Shown: positions 51,853 to 60,343 of the stretch, one piece after another
How positions within the stretch are numbered: the first letter of the stretch is position 1
Layout of the letters: the number at the start of each line of letters is the position of its first letter
Source: an uncultured Porphyromonadaceae bacterium
Lineage (GTDB): Bacteria > Bacteroidota > Bacteroidia > Bacteroidales > Muribaculaceae
Length of the DNA: 64,000 nt
Assembly (NCBI GenBank): GCA_900550395.1
Contig: URSD01000002.1
Span: forward strand, 1 to 64,000
Reading direction: 5' to 3'
Notes under the pieces: model-generated
The model's database searches: none
The model's input: the letters and a program-made list of their open reading frames with translations, nothing else
What the model was told of the DNA's origin: nothing
Position numbers and translations under genes: made by a program

Positions 51853-53895
51853 TTACAGCAGTTCCACGCTGCGGCGCACAAAGGCCGTAAGGCTCTCGCC
51901 GCGGAGCAGTCCGGCCTGAAGCAGGGCAAGGTCGATTATCTGCTTTACCACCGGCTGAGTCGAAGCATAGTCGGCGATAAGTTTTTCCTGCTCGGCTCGA
52001 TGGTCGGCCACAGCTTTTTCCAGCTCCTTGACTCGCTGTTCGTCCTCGGCCGAAAGCTTGCCCTCGGGAGCGTCCTTACGCAGTTGGCTGATAGTGGCGT
52101 TATCGCTGTCGATGGCTTCTACAAGCGGCTTTACTTTCTCGTCAAGTGCCTTTCCGTTCTCCTCCACGATGCGCTTCACAAGCGGATGCTCCGTGTTCAC
52201 GACAACGTTGTAGCTGTCGGGCAGCTCGGCATAGAAGTCCATGCCGGGCTGCATAGCAGCCATAGCTTTCATTCGCGTCATGTACTCGTTCTGGGTGAGC
52301 ATGGCGGGCATAGCATCCTGACCTACGGCTTCGAGTTCCACCATGAACTGGGCCTTTTTCACGTCCGGAAGCTGCGAACGGAATACCGAGCTGAGCTCGT
52401 TCACCTGCAGGGCATCCAGTCCGGTACCCTTCTTCTCGCCCTTGTCGATGATGCTTTCCACGCTGCCGCTGTCCACGCGCACAAGGCGTGTCTTCTCCTG
52501 CTTCTGCTCTATGAGCCCGACGAAGTGCGAGTCGAGGCGTCCGTCCATCTGGAGCACGCTGTATCCGCGCGCCGTCGCTGCCTGAATGTAGTTGTACTGA
52601 GCCTCAGGGTCAGTTGTGTATAGGTATATCACATCCCCGTTGCGGTCGGTCTGCTCGTCCTCCACGAGTTTGCGGTATTCCTCGAAAGTGAAGTAATGGC
52701 CCTCGGTATCGCGCAGCAGGGCGAACTTCATGGCGGCATCGCAGAACTTCTCGTCGGTGAGCATACCGTACTCGATGAAGATCTTGATGTCGTCCCACTT
52801 CTTCTCGAAGGCGGCACGGTCGGCCGTGAAGAGTTCCTGAAGGCGCGACGACACTTTCTTTGTGATGTAGCCGGAAATCTTCTTGACGGCAGTGTCGCTC
52901 TGAAGGTAGCTGCGCGACACGTTAAGAGGAATGTCCGGCGAGTCGATGACGCCTTGCAGAAGCATCATGAACTCGGGTACCACTCCTTCGACACTGTCGG
53001 TGACGAACACCTGGTTGCAGTAGAGCTGTATGCGGTTCTTTGTCACCTCGAAGTTGTCCTTGAGCTTGGGGAAGAACAATATGCCGGTGAGCGTGAAAGG
53101 ATAATCCACGTTCAGGTGAATCCAGAACATCGGGTCGTCCTGGCCCGGATAGAGTTCATGATAGAATGCGAGATAGTCCTCGTCCTTGAGGTCGGCCGGC
53201 TTTTTCAGCCACAGCGGCGCTGTGGCGTTGACTACGTTGTCGCGGTCGGTGTCCTGCATCTTGCCGTCCTTCCATTCCTGCTGCTTGCCGCTGATGACGG
53301 GCACCGGGAGGAATCGGCAGTATTTCTTGAGCAGTGTGTCGATGCGCTGCTGTTCAAGGAACTGTTTGCTCTCGTCGTCGATATAGAGGATAATGTCGGT
53401 ACCGCGGTCGCTGCGGTCGCCCTTCTCCATGGTGTATTCAGGCGAGCCGTCGCAGCTCCAGCGCACGGGTTCGGCACCCTCCTTGTAGCTCAGAGAGTTT
53501 ATGACAACCTTACGGGCAACCATAAAGGCCGAATAGAATCCGAGGCCGAAGTGACCTATGATATTGTTGGCGCTGTCCTTATATTTTTCGAGGAATTCCT
53601 CGGCGCCCGAGAAGGCAATCTGGTTGATGTACTTGTCAAGGTCGTCGGCATCCATGCCTATGCCGCGGTCGCTGACGGTGAGCGTGCCGGCCTCCTTGTC
53701 GATGGTGACGCGTACGTCAAGTTCGCCCAACTCGCCCTTGAATTCGCCGAAACCGGCGAGAGTACGGAGTTTCTGCGTGGCGTCTACGGCATTGCTGACG
53801 AGCTCACGCAGGAAAATCTCATGGTCGCTGTAAAGGAATTTCTTAATTACGGGGAATATGTTCTCAGTAGTTACCCCAATTTTACCTGTTTGCAT
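51853..53895 (-). CDS. htpG: Hsp90 chaperone HtpG
   Basis: A 680-residue Hsp90. The GHKL ATPase N-domain shows ELVSNAVDA, DRGIGM and GHFGLGFYSAFMV; the middle domain contains the catalytic Arg region (NVSRSYLQSD), and a C-terminal dimerisation domain follows. The ATG at 53895 gives the standard MQTGKIGVTTENIFPV start; a longer upstream frame runs into the neighbouring terminator. No CIRCE element or other known heat-shock operator was seen upstream. Confidence 0.96.
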   Translation of the reverse strand: MQTGKIGVTTENIFPVIKKFLYSDHEIFLRELVSNAVDATQKLRTLAGFGEFKGELGELDVRVTIDKEAGTLTVSDRGIGMDADDLDKYINQIAFSGAEEFLEKYKDSANNIIGHFGLGFYSAFMVARKVVINSLSYKEGAEPVRWSCDGSPEYTMEKGDRSDRGTDIILYIDDESKQFLEQQRIDTLLKKYCRFLPVPVISGKQQEWKDGKMQDTDRDNVVNATAPLWLKKPADLKDEDYLAFYHELYPGQDDPMFWIHLNVDYPFTLTGILFFPKLKDNFEVTKNRIQLYCNQVFVTDSVEGVVPEFMMLLQGVIDSPDIPLNVSRSYLQSDTAVKKISGYITKKVSSRLQELFTADRAAFEKKWDDIKIFIEYGMLTDEKFCDAAMKFALLRDTEGHYFTFEEYRKLVEDEQTDRNGDVIYLYTTDPEAQYNYIQAATARGYSVLQMDGRLDSHFVGLIEQKQEKTRLVRVDSGSVESIIDKGEKKGTGLDALQVNELSSVFRSQLPDVKKAQFMVELEAVGQDAMPAMLTQNEYMTRMKAMAAMQPGMDFYAELPDSYNVVVNTEHPLVKRIVEENGKALDEKVKPLVEAIDSDNATISQLRKDAPEGKLSAEDEQRVKELEKAVADHRAEQEKLIADYASTQPVVKQIIDLALLQAGLLRGESLTAFVRRSVELL

Positions 53896-53937
53896 ATCTT
53901 GTGAATTTATTTTTCTATTTATACACAACATATGTGC

Positions 53938-53971
53938 AAAAAAAATGCCACATACGAAATGTGACATTTTT
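53938..53971 (-). terminator. Intrinsic terminator of the nagB-like gene
   Basis: A 13-bp stem (53941-53953 with 53959-53971) with one G-U pair on the minus strand and a 5-nt loop, followed by eight T on the minus strand. Confidence 0.88.
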
Positions 53972-54019
53972 CCTTAAATATCCTTAATCCCGACTGCCAA
54001 ATTGTCGGAGTATGTCAGC

Positions 54020-55999
54020 CTACAAGGGATGATACTCCACAAAAGCCTCCATAGCCTCGTAGCTGGCAAGGCCGAGAGAATCGTACAGAGCAGCCGTTGC
54101 GCGGTTGCGGTCTTCGGCGCGCTGCCAGAACAGACGGTCATCATCACCGAGGAAGGGAGCGTTCTCCATCTGGCTCTGATGTTTAAGGATGCTGTTGCGC
54201 TTGAAGCGCAGTTCCTCGGGGCTGATAGGCACGGCCATCTCGATGTGGTCGATCTCCCACTCTGCCCAGGCGCCGCGATACATCCATATGCGGCAGTCCT
54301 TCATCCACTTTTCGCCTTTGAGCTCGTCGATGGCGGCAAGCACGGCATCGGTGCAGACGCGGTGTGTGCCGTGCGGGTCGGCCAGGTCGCCCGCCACGAA
54401 TATCTGGTGGGGCTTCACCTCCTGAAGCAGGGCTTTCACGATGTTCACATCTTTTTCGGTAAGGTCGCCCTTCTTGATGGTACCGGTCTCGTAGAACGGC
54501 AGACGCAGGAAATGGATATGATCGGGCTTCACGCCTATGTAGTTGCAGGCGATGGTGGCCTCGGCCTGACGTATCATTGTCTTGATTTCGCGTATCTCCT
54601 TAGAGTCGACGTCGCCGGCCGATGTCTTGGTATTGACGAACTCGCGTACGCTCTTGGAGAGATCGTTGTACTGCTCGACATCGAATCCGAACATCGGCGC
54701 GATCTTGTCCATCATCATGAAGTAGCGCATCATGTCTTCGTCGCCGACTGCGATATTGCCGGAGGTCTCGTATGCAACATGCACGTCATGCCCCTGATCC
54801 ACAAGGCGCTTGAGAGTGCCGCCCATGCTGATGACATCATCGTCGGGATGCGGCGAGAACACAATCACACGCTTCGGGAACGGCTTTGCGCGCTCCGGAC
54901 GGTATGTGTCGTCTGCGTCGGGTTTGCCGCCGGGCCAACCGGTGATGGTGTGCTGAAGTTCGTTGAACACCTTGATGTTCACGTTATAGGCCGAACCATA
55001 CAGCGCCACGAGTTCGCCGAGGCCGAAATCGTTGTAATCACGGTTCGTGAGCTTCAGTATAGGCTTGCCGGTCTGCTGGCAGAGCCACACTATGGCGCGG
55101 CGAATCAGCTTGTCGGTCCAGTCGCAGCTTGTCACCTTCCATGGATGCGAGATGCGGGTCAGGTCGGAAGCAGCCTGCAAGTCGAGCGCTATGCGGGCAT
55201 GATTATGCAGTTGCAGGAACGATGCCGGCACATTCTCCGTAACCGGGCCCTCCATGGCTTCGGCCACCACACCGGCACGGTCCTCGCCCCATGCCATAGT
55301 CATGACACGCGACGAATGCAGAATATTGCCGAGGCCGAGCGTTATGGCCGTAGTCGGCACACTGTCCACGTTGTATTCCTTCTTGATGCGGTGGCGGGTC
55401 TCAGGCGAAAGCAGCACCAGACGGCATACACTGGTTGAGAGCGATCCGGGCTGATTGAACCCGAGGTCGCCCTGCGGACCAACCTCACAGAGGGTAAGGT
55501 CAAGGCCGCCGCAATCGGCTATCTGCTGCTCATACTCCACACAATACCCGAAGATGTCCTCACGGTTCACATTGGGCGAGAAGCTGTGAATATTCTCCGG
55601 ACGGATATTCACTTTGTCGAGAAAGACCTCATGCAGACGCTGCAATGTTGAAATGGCGCAGCCCTCCATGGGGAAGAACTCGCTCAGATTGAACACCACA
55701 ACACGGTCGAACGACACTTCTCCACGCTCATACATGTCAATCAGATGCGCATATACGGAATGGGTCGCACGACCGGCACCCAGTGCTATCACACAGCGGT
55801 TCTTTGCTGCTATGCACTTCTTCATCAGCTCCACGACGTGGCGCGCGAGGTAAGCGCTGCCCTCGTTCATGTTCTCAAAGATGCGGGTATAGATTTTCTC
55901 CTCGCGGCGTAAGGCTGCCAGCTCAAGATCGTTAGCCGGTGCAAAATAACGCTTCGGGATTCGCTCAAGACTGATTTGTGAGCTAAGATTTGTTTTCAT
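54020..55999 (-). CDS. nagB: NagB-like / PIG-L fusion protein (annotated family: glucosamine-6-phosphate deaminase)
   Basis: A 659-residue two-domain protein. The N-terminal half (about 1-290) is a NagB/RpiA-fold sugar isomerase domain; the C-terminal part (about 370-659) is a PIG-L/LmbE deacetylase domain with the zinc motif SPHPDDD and DPHGTHRV. Long proteins of this kind in Bacteroides are named NagB. However, where E. coli NagB has its catalytic Asp141-Gly-His143 and Glu148, this protein reads EVGPQGDLGFNQPG, so those residues are not conserved by my alignment. Deaminase activity should therefore not be assumed. Single gene with its own terminator. Confidence 0.85.
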   Translation of the reverse strand: MKTNLSSQISLERIPKRYFAPANDLELAALRREEKIYTRIFENMNEGSAYLARHVVELMKKCIAAKNRCVIALGAGRATHSVYAHLIDMYERGEVSFDRVVVFNLSEFFPMEGCAISTLQRLHEVFLDKVNIRPENIHSFSPNVNREDIFGYCVEYEQQIADCGGLDLTLCEVGPQGDLGFNQPGSLSTSVCRLVLLSPETRHRIKKEYNVDSVPTTAITLGLGNILHSSRVMTMAWGEDRAGVVAEAMEGPVTENVPASFLQLHNHARIALDLQAASDLTRISHPWKVTSCDWTDKLIRRAIVWLCQQTGKPILKLTNRDYNDFGLGELVALYGSAYNVNIKVFNELQHTITGWPGGKPDADDTYRPERAKPFPKRVIVFSPHPDDDVISMGGTLKRLVDQGHDVHVAYETSGNIAVGDEDMMRYFMMMDKIAPMFGFDVEQYNDLSKSVREFVNTKTSAGDVDSKEIREIKTMIRQAEATIACNYIGVKPDHIHFLRLPFYETGTIKKGDLTEKDVNIVKALLQEVKPHQIFVAGDLADPHGTHRVCTDAVLAAIDELKGEKWMKDCRIWMYRGAWAEWEIDHIEMAVPISPEELRFKRNSILKHQSQMENAPFLGDDDRLFWQRAEDRNRATAALYDSLGLASYEAMEAFVEYHPL

Positions 56000-56034
56000 G
56001 TCGGCGATTTTTGGTTTCCGTTTTATTTTTGATG

Positions 56035-56042
56035 CAAATGTA
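56035..56042 (-). promoter_or_regulatory. Promoter -7 element for the nagB-like gene
   Basis: TACATTTG on the minus strand, 35 nt before the ATG at 55999. No matching -33 box was seen. Confidence 0.45.
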
Positions 56043-56125
56043 CAAATATTATAGGGAGAATAGCATCATAAAATATTAAAATAATGTTTATAATTCTTAA
56101 ATTATATATAATCATCTATTTAACT

Positions 56126-56161
56126 AAGAAGCCGCCCCGGGTGAGACCGAAGCGGCTTCTT
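56126..56161 (-). terminator. Terminator of the RNase E/G gene
   Basis: AAGAAGCCGC (56126-56135) pairs with 56152-56161 around a 16-nt loop, 25 nt past the gene's stop. The stem ends in CTTCTT on the minus strand, so the T tract is short. Confidence 0.7.
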
Positions 56162-56186
56162 TAGATTAGAGAAAGTGGGAATGGAT

Positions 56187-58427
56187 TTATTCCTCCGTTA
56201 CGCTATCAGCCGGCGGGAGCAAAAGTACAGAGCCTGCTTCCGCGGACGTCTCCGGTGTAGCATTTGCTCCAGCCCCGGTAGCCGGCAAAGTTTTTTTCGC
56301 TCTACTGCGGCGACGTTTTTTGGGTGCGGATTCCGGTGCGGCCTCAGTTTCGCTTTCAGAAGACAAGACTTCAGCAATAGGCTCCGAGACCGGCGACTCC
56401 GGAGAGAAAGCTTCAGTCTCGTTCTCAACCTTGGCTTTGGAGCGACGTCGACGGGATTTCTTGGCAGGGGCCTCATCTTTTTCTGCAGAGGTCTCAACTT
56501 CCGCGTTTTCAACCTCCGGCTCTACCACAGGTGTCACATTGTCGCTTGCAACGATTGAGTCAGATGACTGTGCAGACTCACGGACGGATGAAGCACTGGC
56601 CGGAGTTTCGGCTGCCTTCAAAGCTGCCAGAGCTGCGTTTTCAGCAGCCTTTTTCCGGCGTTCGCGGCGCTTTTTGCTCTTCGACATCGGCGCAACAGGC
56701 TCGCTGTCGGATGCAGCTTCTTCTCTTGGCGACTCCTCACGAACTGGAGTTGCGGCATCTGCATCCGGCTTCTTCTTGCGTTGCACAGGCTTGTCGGCTG
56801 CCAAATCGGTATCCTGTCTTGAATTCTTAAGCTCGCGCTTTTCGGCCGTCGATGCGTTCATGTCCTTGGCCTCTTTCAGATCAAGTTCCTTACCATCGCG
56901 GTTGACAACTCTGTACTGAAGATAGGCAAGCGACTCATCGGCCACAATCTTGAACTTTCCGCCCAAACGCCGGCGCCACTTAGCATAGATACTCATAAGC
57001 CAGCCACGCTTGAGGTAACCCTCGACATAAGGATGAACGTACATCACAAAATCGCTGAGACCCATGTGATTAACGAGAGTATCAAGTTTGTCGTAAAGCG
57101 TGTCTGTGAACAGCAGAGAAGGCTGAACCTCACCTCGGCCGAAACATGACGGACACACCTCCTCGGTGTGTATGTCAAGAACGGGACGCACACGCTGACG
57201 CGTAATCTGCATCAGTCCGAATTTGCTCAGCGGCAGGATGTTGTGACGCGCACGGTCGTTAGCCATGATTTCGCGCATGTGGTCGTACAGTTCCTGACGG
57301 TGTTCGGCCTTGGCCATGTCAATAAAGTCAACCACGATTATGCCGCCCATATCGCGCAGTCGCAGCTGACGGGCAATTTCGTCGGCAGCCCTGAGGTTCA
57401 CCTCGAGAGCGTTGCTCTCCTGATCGGCCGACGCGCGGCTGCGGTTTCCGGAATTGACATCTATGACGTGCAGAGCCTCGGTATGTTCTATTATTATGTA
57501 TGCACCGGAGCGAAACGACACAGTCTTGCCGAACGACGACTTGATCTGCCTTGTGATACCATAATGATCGAACACGGGCACGTCATCCTGATACAGCTTG
57601 ACTATATCAACACGGTCAGGCGCTATGAGCTGCACATACTTCTGTATCTGACGGAACACTTCGGGGTCATTGACCACTATACTTTCAAACGACGGGCTGA
57701 ACACATCGCGCAACATGCCCACAATGCGGCTCTCCTCTTCAAAAATGAGTGCCGGCGGCTCGGCGCGTCTTGCCTTCTCGAGCATGTCGTTCCAGCACTG
57801 CACCAGAGTGTTCAGTTCGTTATTGAGTTCGGCCACACGCTTGCCTTCTGCCGAAGTGCGTATGATGACGCCGAAATTTTTGGGCTTTATGCTGGCCATG
57901 AGCTGACGCAGGCGTACTTTCTCCTCCGTGCTGGTGATTTTCTGCGATATGGAAATTTTGTCGCAAAAGGGTATCAGCACCATGTAACGGCCGGTAAAAG
58001 TGATTTCCGAAGTCAGCCTCGGGCCTTTCGATGAAATAGGTTCCTTTACGATCTGCACGAGCATCTGTCGGCCCGTTTCAAGCACATCGCTCACCGAACC
58101 GGTCTTAGGAATCTCCGGCTTCAGCTTCATCTTGCTGAGTACCGGCGGATTTTTAGGATTGTCCAGCGTCTGCTGCACGAAGTCGGAATAGCTTGCGAAG
58201 TGCGAGCCAAGGTCAAGGTAATGGAGGAATGCATCCTTTTCGTAACCCACATTGACAAACGCGGCGTTCAACCCCGGCATCAGCTTCTTCACTTTTGCCA
58301 GGTAAATGTCGCCGACAGCATAAGCGATGTTGCGCGCCTCCTTCTGCAAGGAAACGAGCCTTGAATCCTCCAGCAATGCAATCTGCACCTCGGAGGCTTT
58401 CACATCAACGATTAATTCACTTTTCAT
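56187..58427 (-). CDS. rng: Ribonuclease E/G family endoribonuclease with a long charged tail
   Basis: A 746-residue RNase E/G. An S1-type RNA-binding domain (about 38-130) is inserted in the N-terminal fold; catalytic Asp323 (VIDVNSG) and Asp367 (GGIIVVDFID) bind Mg2+, and the zinc-link cysteines are Cys425 and Cys428 (CPSCFGRG). The catalytic part ends near residue 520. The last 225 residues are predicted disordered, with alternating Arg/Lys clusters (KKRRERRKK, KKSRRRRSKAK, KKRRRSRAKK) and acidic blocks, like a degradosome scaffold. The start is the ATG at 58427 (MKSELIVDV). A structured leader lies upstream. Confidence 0.94.
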   Translation of the reverse strand: MKSELIVDVKASEVQIALLEDSRLVSLQKEARNIAYAVGDIYLAKVKKLMPGLNAAFVNVGYEKDAFLHYLDLGSHFASYSDFVQQTLDNPKNPPVLSKMKLKPEIPKTGSVSDVLETGRQMLVQIVKEPISSKGPRLTSEITFTGRYMVLIPFCDKISISQKITSTEEKVRLRQLMASIKPKNFGVIIRTSAEGKRVAELNNELNTLVQCWNDMLEKARRAEPPALIFEEESRIVGMLRDVFSPSFESIVVNDPEVFRQIQKYVQLIAPDRVDIVKLYQDDVPVFDHYGITRQIKSSFGKTVSFRSGAYIIIEHTEALHVIDVNSGNRSRASADQESNALEVNLRAADEIARQLRLRDMGGIIVVDFIDMAKAEHRQELYDHMREIMANDRARHNILPLSKFGLMQITRQRVRPVLDIHTEEVCPSCFGRGEVQPSLLFTDTLYDKLDTLVNHMGLSDFVMYVHPYVEGYLKRGWLMSIYAKWRRRLGGKFKIVADESLAYLQYRVVNRDGKELDLKEAKDMNASTAEKRELKNSRQDTDLAADKPVQRKKKPDADAATPVREESPREEAASDSEPVAPMSKSKKRRERRKKAAENAALAALKAAETPASASSVRESAQSSDSIVASDNVTPVVEPEVENAEVETSAEKDEAPAKKSRRRRSKAKVENETEAFSPESPVSEPIAEVLSSESETEAAPESAPKKRRRSRAKKTLPATGAGANATPETSAEAGSVLLLPPADSVTEE

Positions 58428-58463
58428 TTGACGGCGGGTGTGTGATGGATGGGAACAGGGGGC

Positions 58464-58589
58464 GGAGAACCCGGTCACTCGGGCACTCCACTCGCAGGGA
58501 ACATCCCCTGCGACTTCAATAACAAAAGGACAAATCTCACGGACGGCATGGCCGTTGCCGGCCGCTGCGACCGTGAGTTAAGTCCTTTT
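58464..58589 (-). promoter_or_regulatory. Structured leader before the RNase E/G gene
   Basis: Three hairpins lie between the 29-aa gene and the RNase start. 58524-58531 pairs with 58582-58589 (AAAAGGAC) and encloses 58536-58542 with 58571-58577 (CTCACGG) and an inner CGGCA/TGCCG stem. 58493-58499 pairs with 58506-58512 (CGCAGGG). 58464-58489 folds as GGAG/CTCC around CCCG/CGGG. The first also looks like a terminator of the small gene; no promoter is visible between it and the RNase start, so it may act as an attenuator. Confidence 0.6.
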
Positions 58590-58635
58590 ATGTCCGAACG
58601 GTGTCGAACCATTACGAACGGTCACCTACAGAAGC

Positions 58636-58725
58636 TTACTTCTTCTTGTGACGGTTCTTTCTCAGGCGTTTTTTACGCTTGTGGGTGGACATCTTGTGTC
58701 CTTTTCTTTTCTTTCCGTTGGGCAT
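58636..58725 (-). CDS. 29-residue basic ribosome-associated protein (AURKAIP1/COX24, mS38-like)
   Basis: A 29-residue, extremely basic peptide starting MPNGKKRKGHKM and ending RKNRHKKK, with the central KRKKRLRKN typical of the AURKAIP1/COX24 domain, the bacterial counterpart of mitochondrial mS38, which binds the small ribosomal subunit. Similar peptides are conserved in Bacteroidetes. More than half of the residues are Lys, Arg or His. It lies between HU and the RNase E/G gene, 46 nt before a strong hairpin. Confidence 0.88.
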   Translation of the reverse strand: MPNGKKRKGHKMSTHKRKKRLRKNRHKKK

Positions 58726-58808
58726 AACTCTGATGCTTTATGGGGGTTAAACTATAGATGGGGACGGCTTGCCCAGCAATATCGGCGGGCAGCCATAAAG
58801 AGGCTTGA

Positions 58809-59081
58809 TTATTTCACATCCTGCATGAACACCTTGGCAGGCTTGAATGCGGGGATTTTGTGTTCGGGGATGACAATAGTGGTGTTCTTGGAGATGTTGC
58901 GTGCTGTTTTCTCGCTGCGGGTCTTCACGATGAAGCTACCGAATCCGCGGAGATACACGTTTTCACCATTGGCAAGGGAGTCCTTCACGATTTCCATGAA
59001 TTTTTCGATTGTCTCCAGAACGGCGGCTTTGTCCACGCCTGTTGTCTTGGAGATTTCGTTTACGAGATCTGCTTTGGTCAT
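58809..59081 (-). CDS. HU family DNA-binding protein
   Basis: A 90-residue histone-like HU protein binding and bending DNA as a dimer. N-terminal helices MTKADLVNEISKTTGV, the glycine turn LRGFGSFIVKTR, and the beta-arm NISKNTTIVIPEHKIPAF are clear. It is the likely first gene of the HU, 29-aa protein, RNase E/G group, with a GC-rich hairpin (58766-58794) after its stop. I found only a 7/8 match to the -7 consensus upstream (near 59161). Confidence 0.96.
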   Translation of the reverse strand: MTKADLVNEISKTTGVDKAAVLETIEKFMEIVKDSLANGENVYLRGFGSFIVKTRSEKTARNISKNTTIVIPEHKIPAFKPAKVFMQDVK

Positions 59082-59271
59082 TTCGGTTTATTTTTGTAGA
59101 AATGTTGTTGATTTAAAGTGCAATAGGTCGCGGCGCCGGGCGTCGCTCATTTTGCAAGTGCAAATATCGGTATTTTTTTTTAACTGACAGCTATTTTATT
59201 GTGTTTTTTTTTCATTATCTCCTGCAATAAAACTTTTATGCGGCGTTTTTTTGCAATTTTCGGCCGGAAAT

Positions 59272-59302
59272 TTCGGATTCCCGCGATTATTGCTTATATT
59301 TG
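59272..59302 (+). promoter_or_regulatory. Promoter of the lipoate ligase gene
   Basis: TTTC (59272-59275), 19 bp, TATATTTG (59295-59302), followed by the ATG at 59322. One base from consensus in the -33 box. It lies inside an upstream in-frame extension, supporting the shorter protein. Confidence 0.65.
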
Positions 59303-59321
59303 GGGCATAATACCCGCCCCG

Positions 59322-60299
59322 ATGTATCTCGTCATACTTCCTTCCGTCGCCGGCCGCCAGTTGCCGTTTTTCCTTGCCGCCGAGGAATGGATAGCCACAC
59401 ACATGCCGGATGACAAAAGCTACTTCTTTGCGTGGCAGGTAGCGCCCACTGTAATCTGCGGACGCAATCAGGACATGGCTGCGGAGGTAGATCTTAACTT
59501 CTGCCGTGAGCACGGCATAGAGGTGTGGCGCCGCAAAAGCGGCGGAGGTGCCGTGTATGCCGACGGCAACAATATTATGTTCAGCTACGTCGGGCCGCGC
59601 ACGTCAGTACAGGATGCTTTCGGCATCTACACTTCTAAAGTAGTGACGGCTCTCCGTTCGCTCGGTCTGGATGCGACGGCGTCGGGCCGCAACGACATCT
59701 GCATCGGCGACCGGAAAGTGGCCGGCAATGCGTTTTTGCAGGCAGCCGACCGCAATATAGTACACGGCACGATGCTCTTTGATGCGGACACGGCCACCAT
59801 GTCGCAGGCTTTGACGCCGGCACGCGCCAAACTGGAATCGAACAAGGTCAAGAGCGTTCCGGCACGCATAACAACGGTTCGCCGCCACAGACCGGACCTC
59901 ACGCTCGGACAGTTCATGGAATGCGTCATAAGCCACGTGTGCGACAGCGGCACCATCAGCATACCGGCCGCCGCACTGCCGGAAATAGAAGCTATCGAGC
60001 GCACTTACCGGCGCCGGGAATTCCTTATGGACGGGAAAACACACTCCGGCAGGCAGACCGGGCGCATACATTCGGCAGGCACTGTGAACCCCTGCGTCAC
60101 AATGTGCGACGGCATCATACAGGACGTCCGCATCGAAGGCGACTTTTTCTGCGGAGATCAACTTGCGCAGACGCTGGCCTCTTTGCGTGGAATGCCGTCC
60201 GACATCACACACATCCGAAAAATTCTCGGCGAAGAAACACTTATTGCCGGTCTGTCCAACGATACGCTCGCGCGCATCATTGCCGAAGCCGCCGGTTGA
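59322..60299 (+). CDS. lplA: Lipoate--protein ligase
   Basis: A 325-residue lipoate ligase that activates lipoate with ATP and attaches it to lysine of lipoyl domains. The catalytic fold shows RRKSGGGAVYADGNNIMFSYV split across the substrate loop, the Lys in IGDRKVAGNAF, and a C-terminal accessory domain. It uses free lipoate rather than octanoyl-ACP by family. The ATG at 59322 fits the promoter above. It sits upstream of gcvH, whose lipoyl lysine is a direct substrate, so the neighbourhood makes biochemical sense. Confidence 0.93.
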   Translation: MYLVILPSVAGRQLPFFLAAEEWIATHMPDDKSYFFAWQVAPTVICGRNQDMAAEVDLNFCREHGIEVWRRKSGGGAVYADGNNIMFSYVGPRTSVQDAFGIYTSKVVTALRSLGLDATASGRNDICIGDRKVAGNAFLQAADRNIVHGTMLFDADTATMSQALTPARAKLESNKVKSVPARITTVRRHRPDLTLGQFMECVISHVCDSGTISIPAAALPEIEAIERTYRRREFLMDGKTHSGRQTGRIHSAGTVNPCVTMCDGIIQDVRIEGDFFCGDQLAQTLASLRGMPSDITHIRKILGEETLIAGLSNDTLARIIAEAAG

Positions 60300-60343
60300 G
60301 ACATATCTTGAATGCCTTAAATTCTCATACATTATTTATATAG

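Noticed and set aside
53896..53967. Longer N-terminus for HtpG
   Set aside because: The extension would cross the upstream terminator hairpin, and family members start at MQTGKIGV.
53896..54019. Heat-shock operator upstream of htpG
   Set aside because: The only inverted repeat there is the terminator of the preceding gene; no CIRCE-like sequence is present.
54002..55438. 478-codon plus-strand frame opposite the nagB-like gene
   Set aside because: Its product matches nothing and it lies antisense to a strongly recognised two-domain protein. Long antisense frames are expected in this GC-rich coding DNA.
59199..59321. Longer N-terminus for lipoate ligase
   Set aside because: The added residues contain the promoter boxes and do not match the family; the ATG at 59322 fits.
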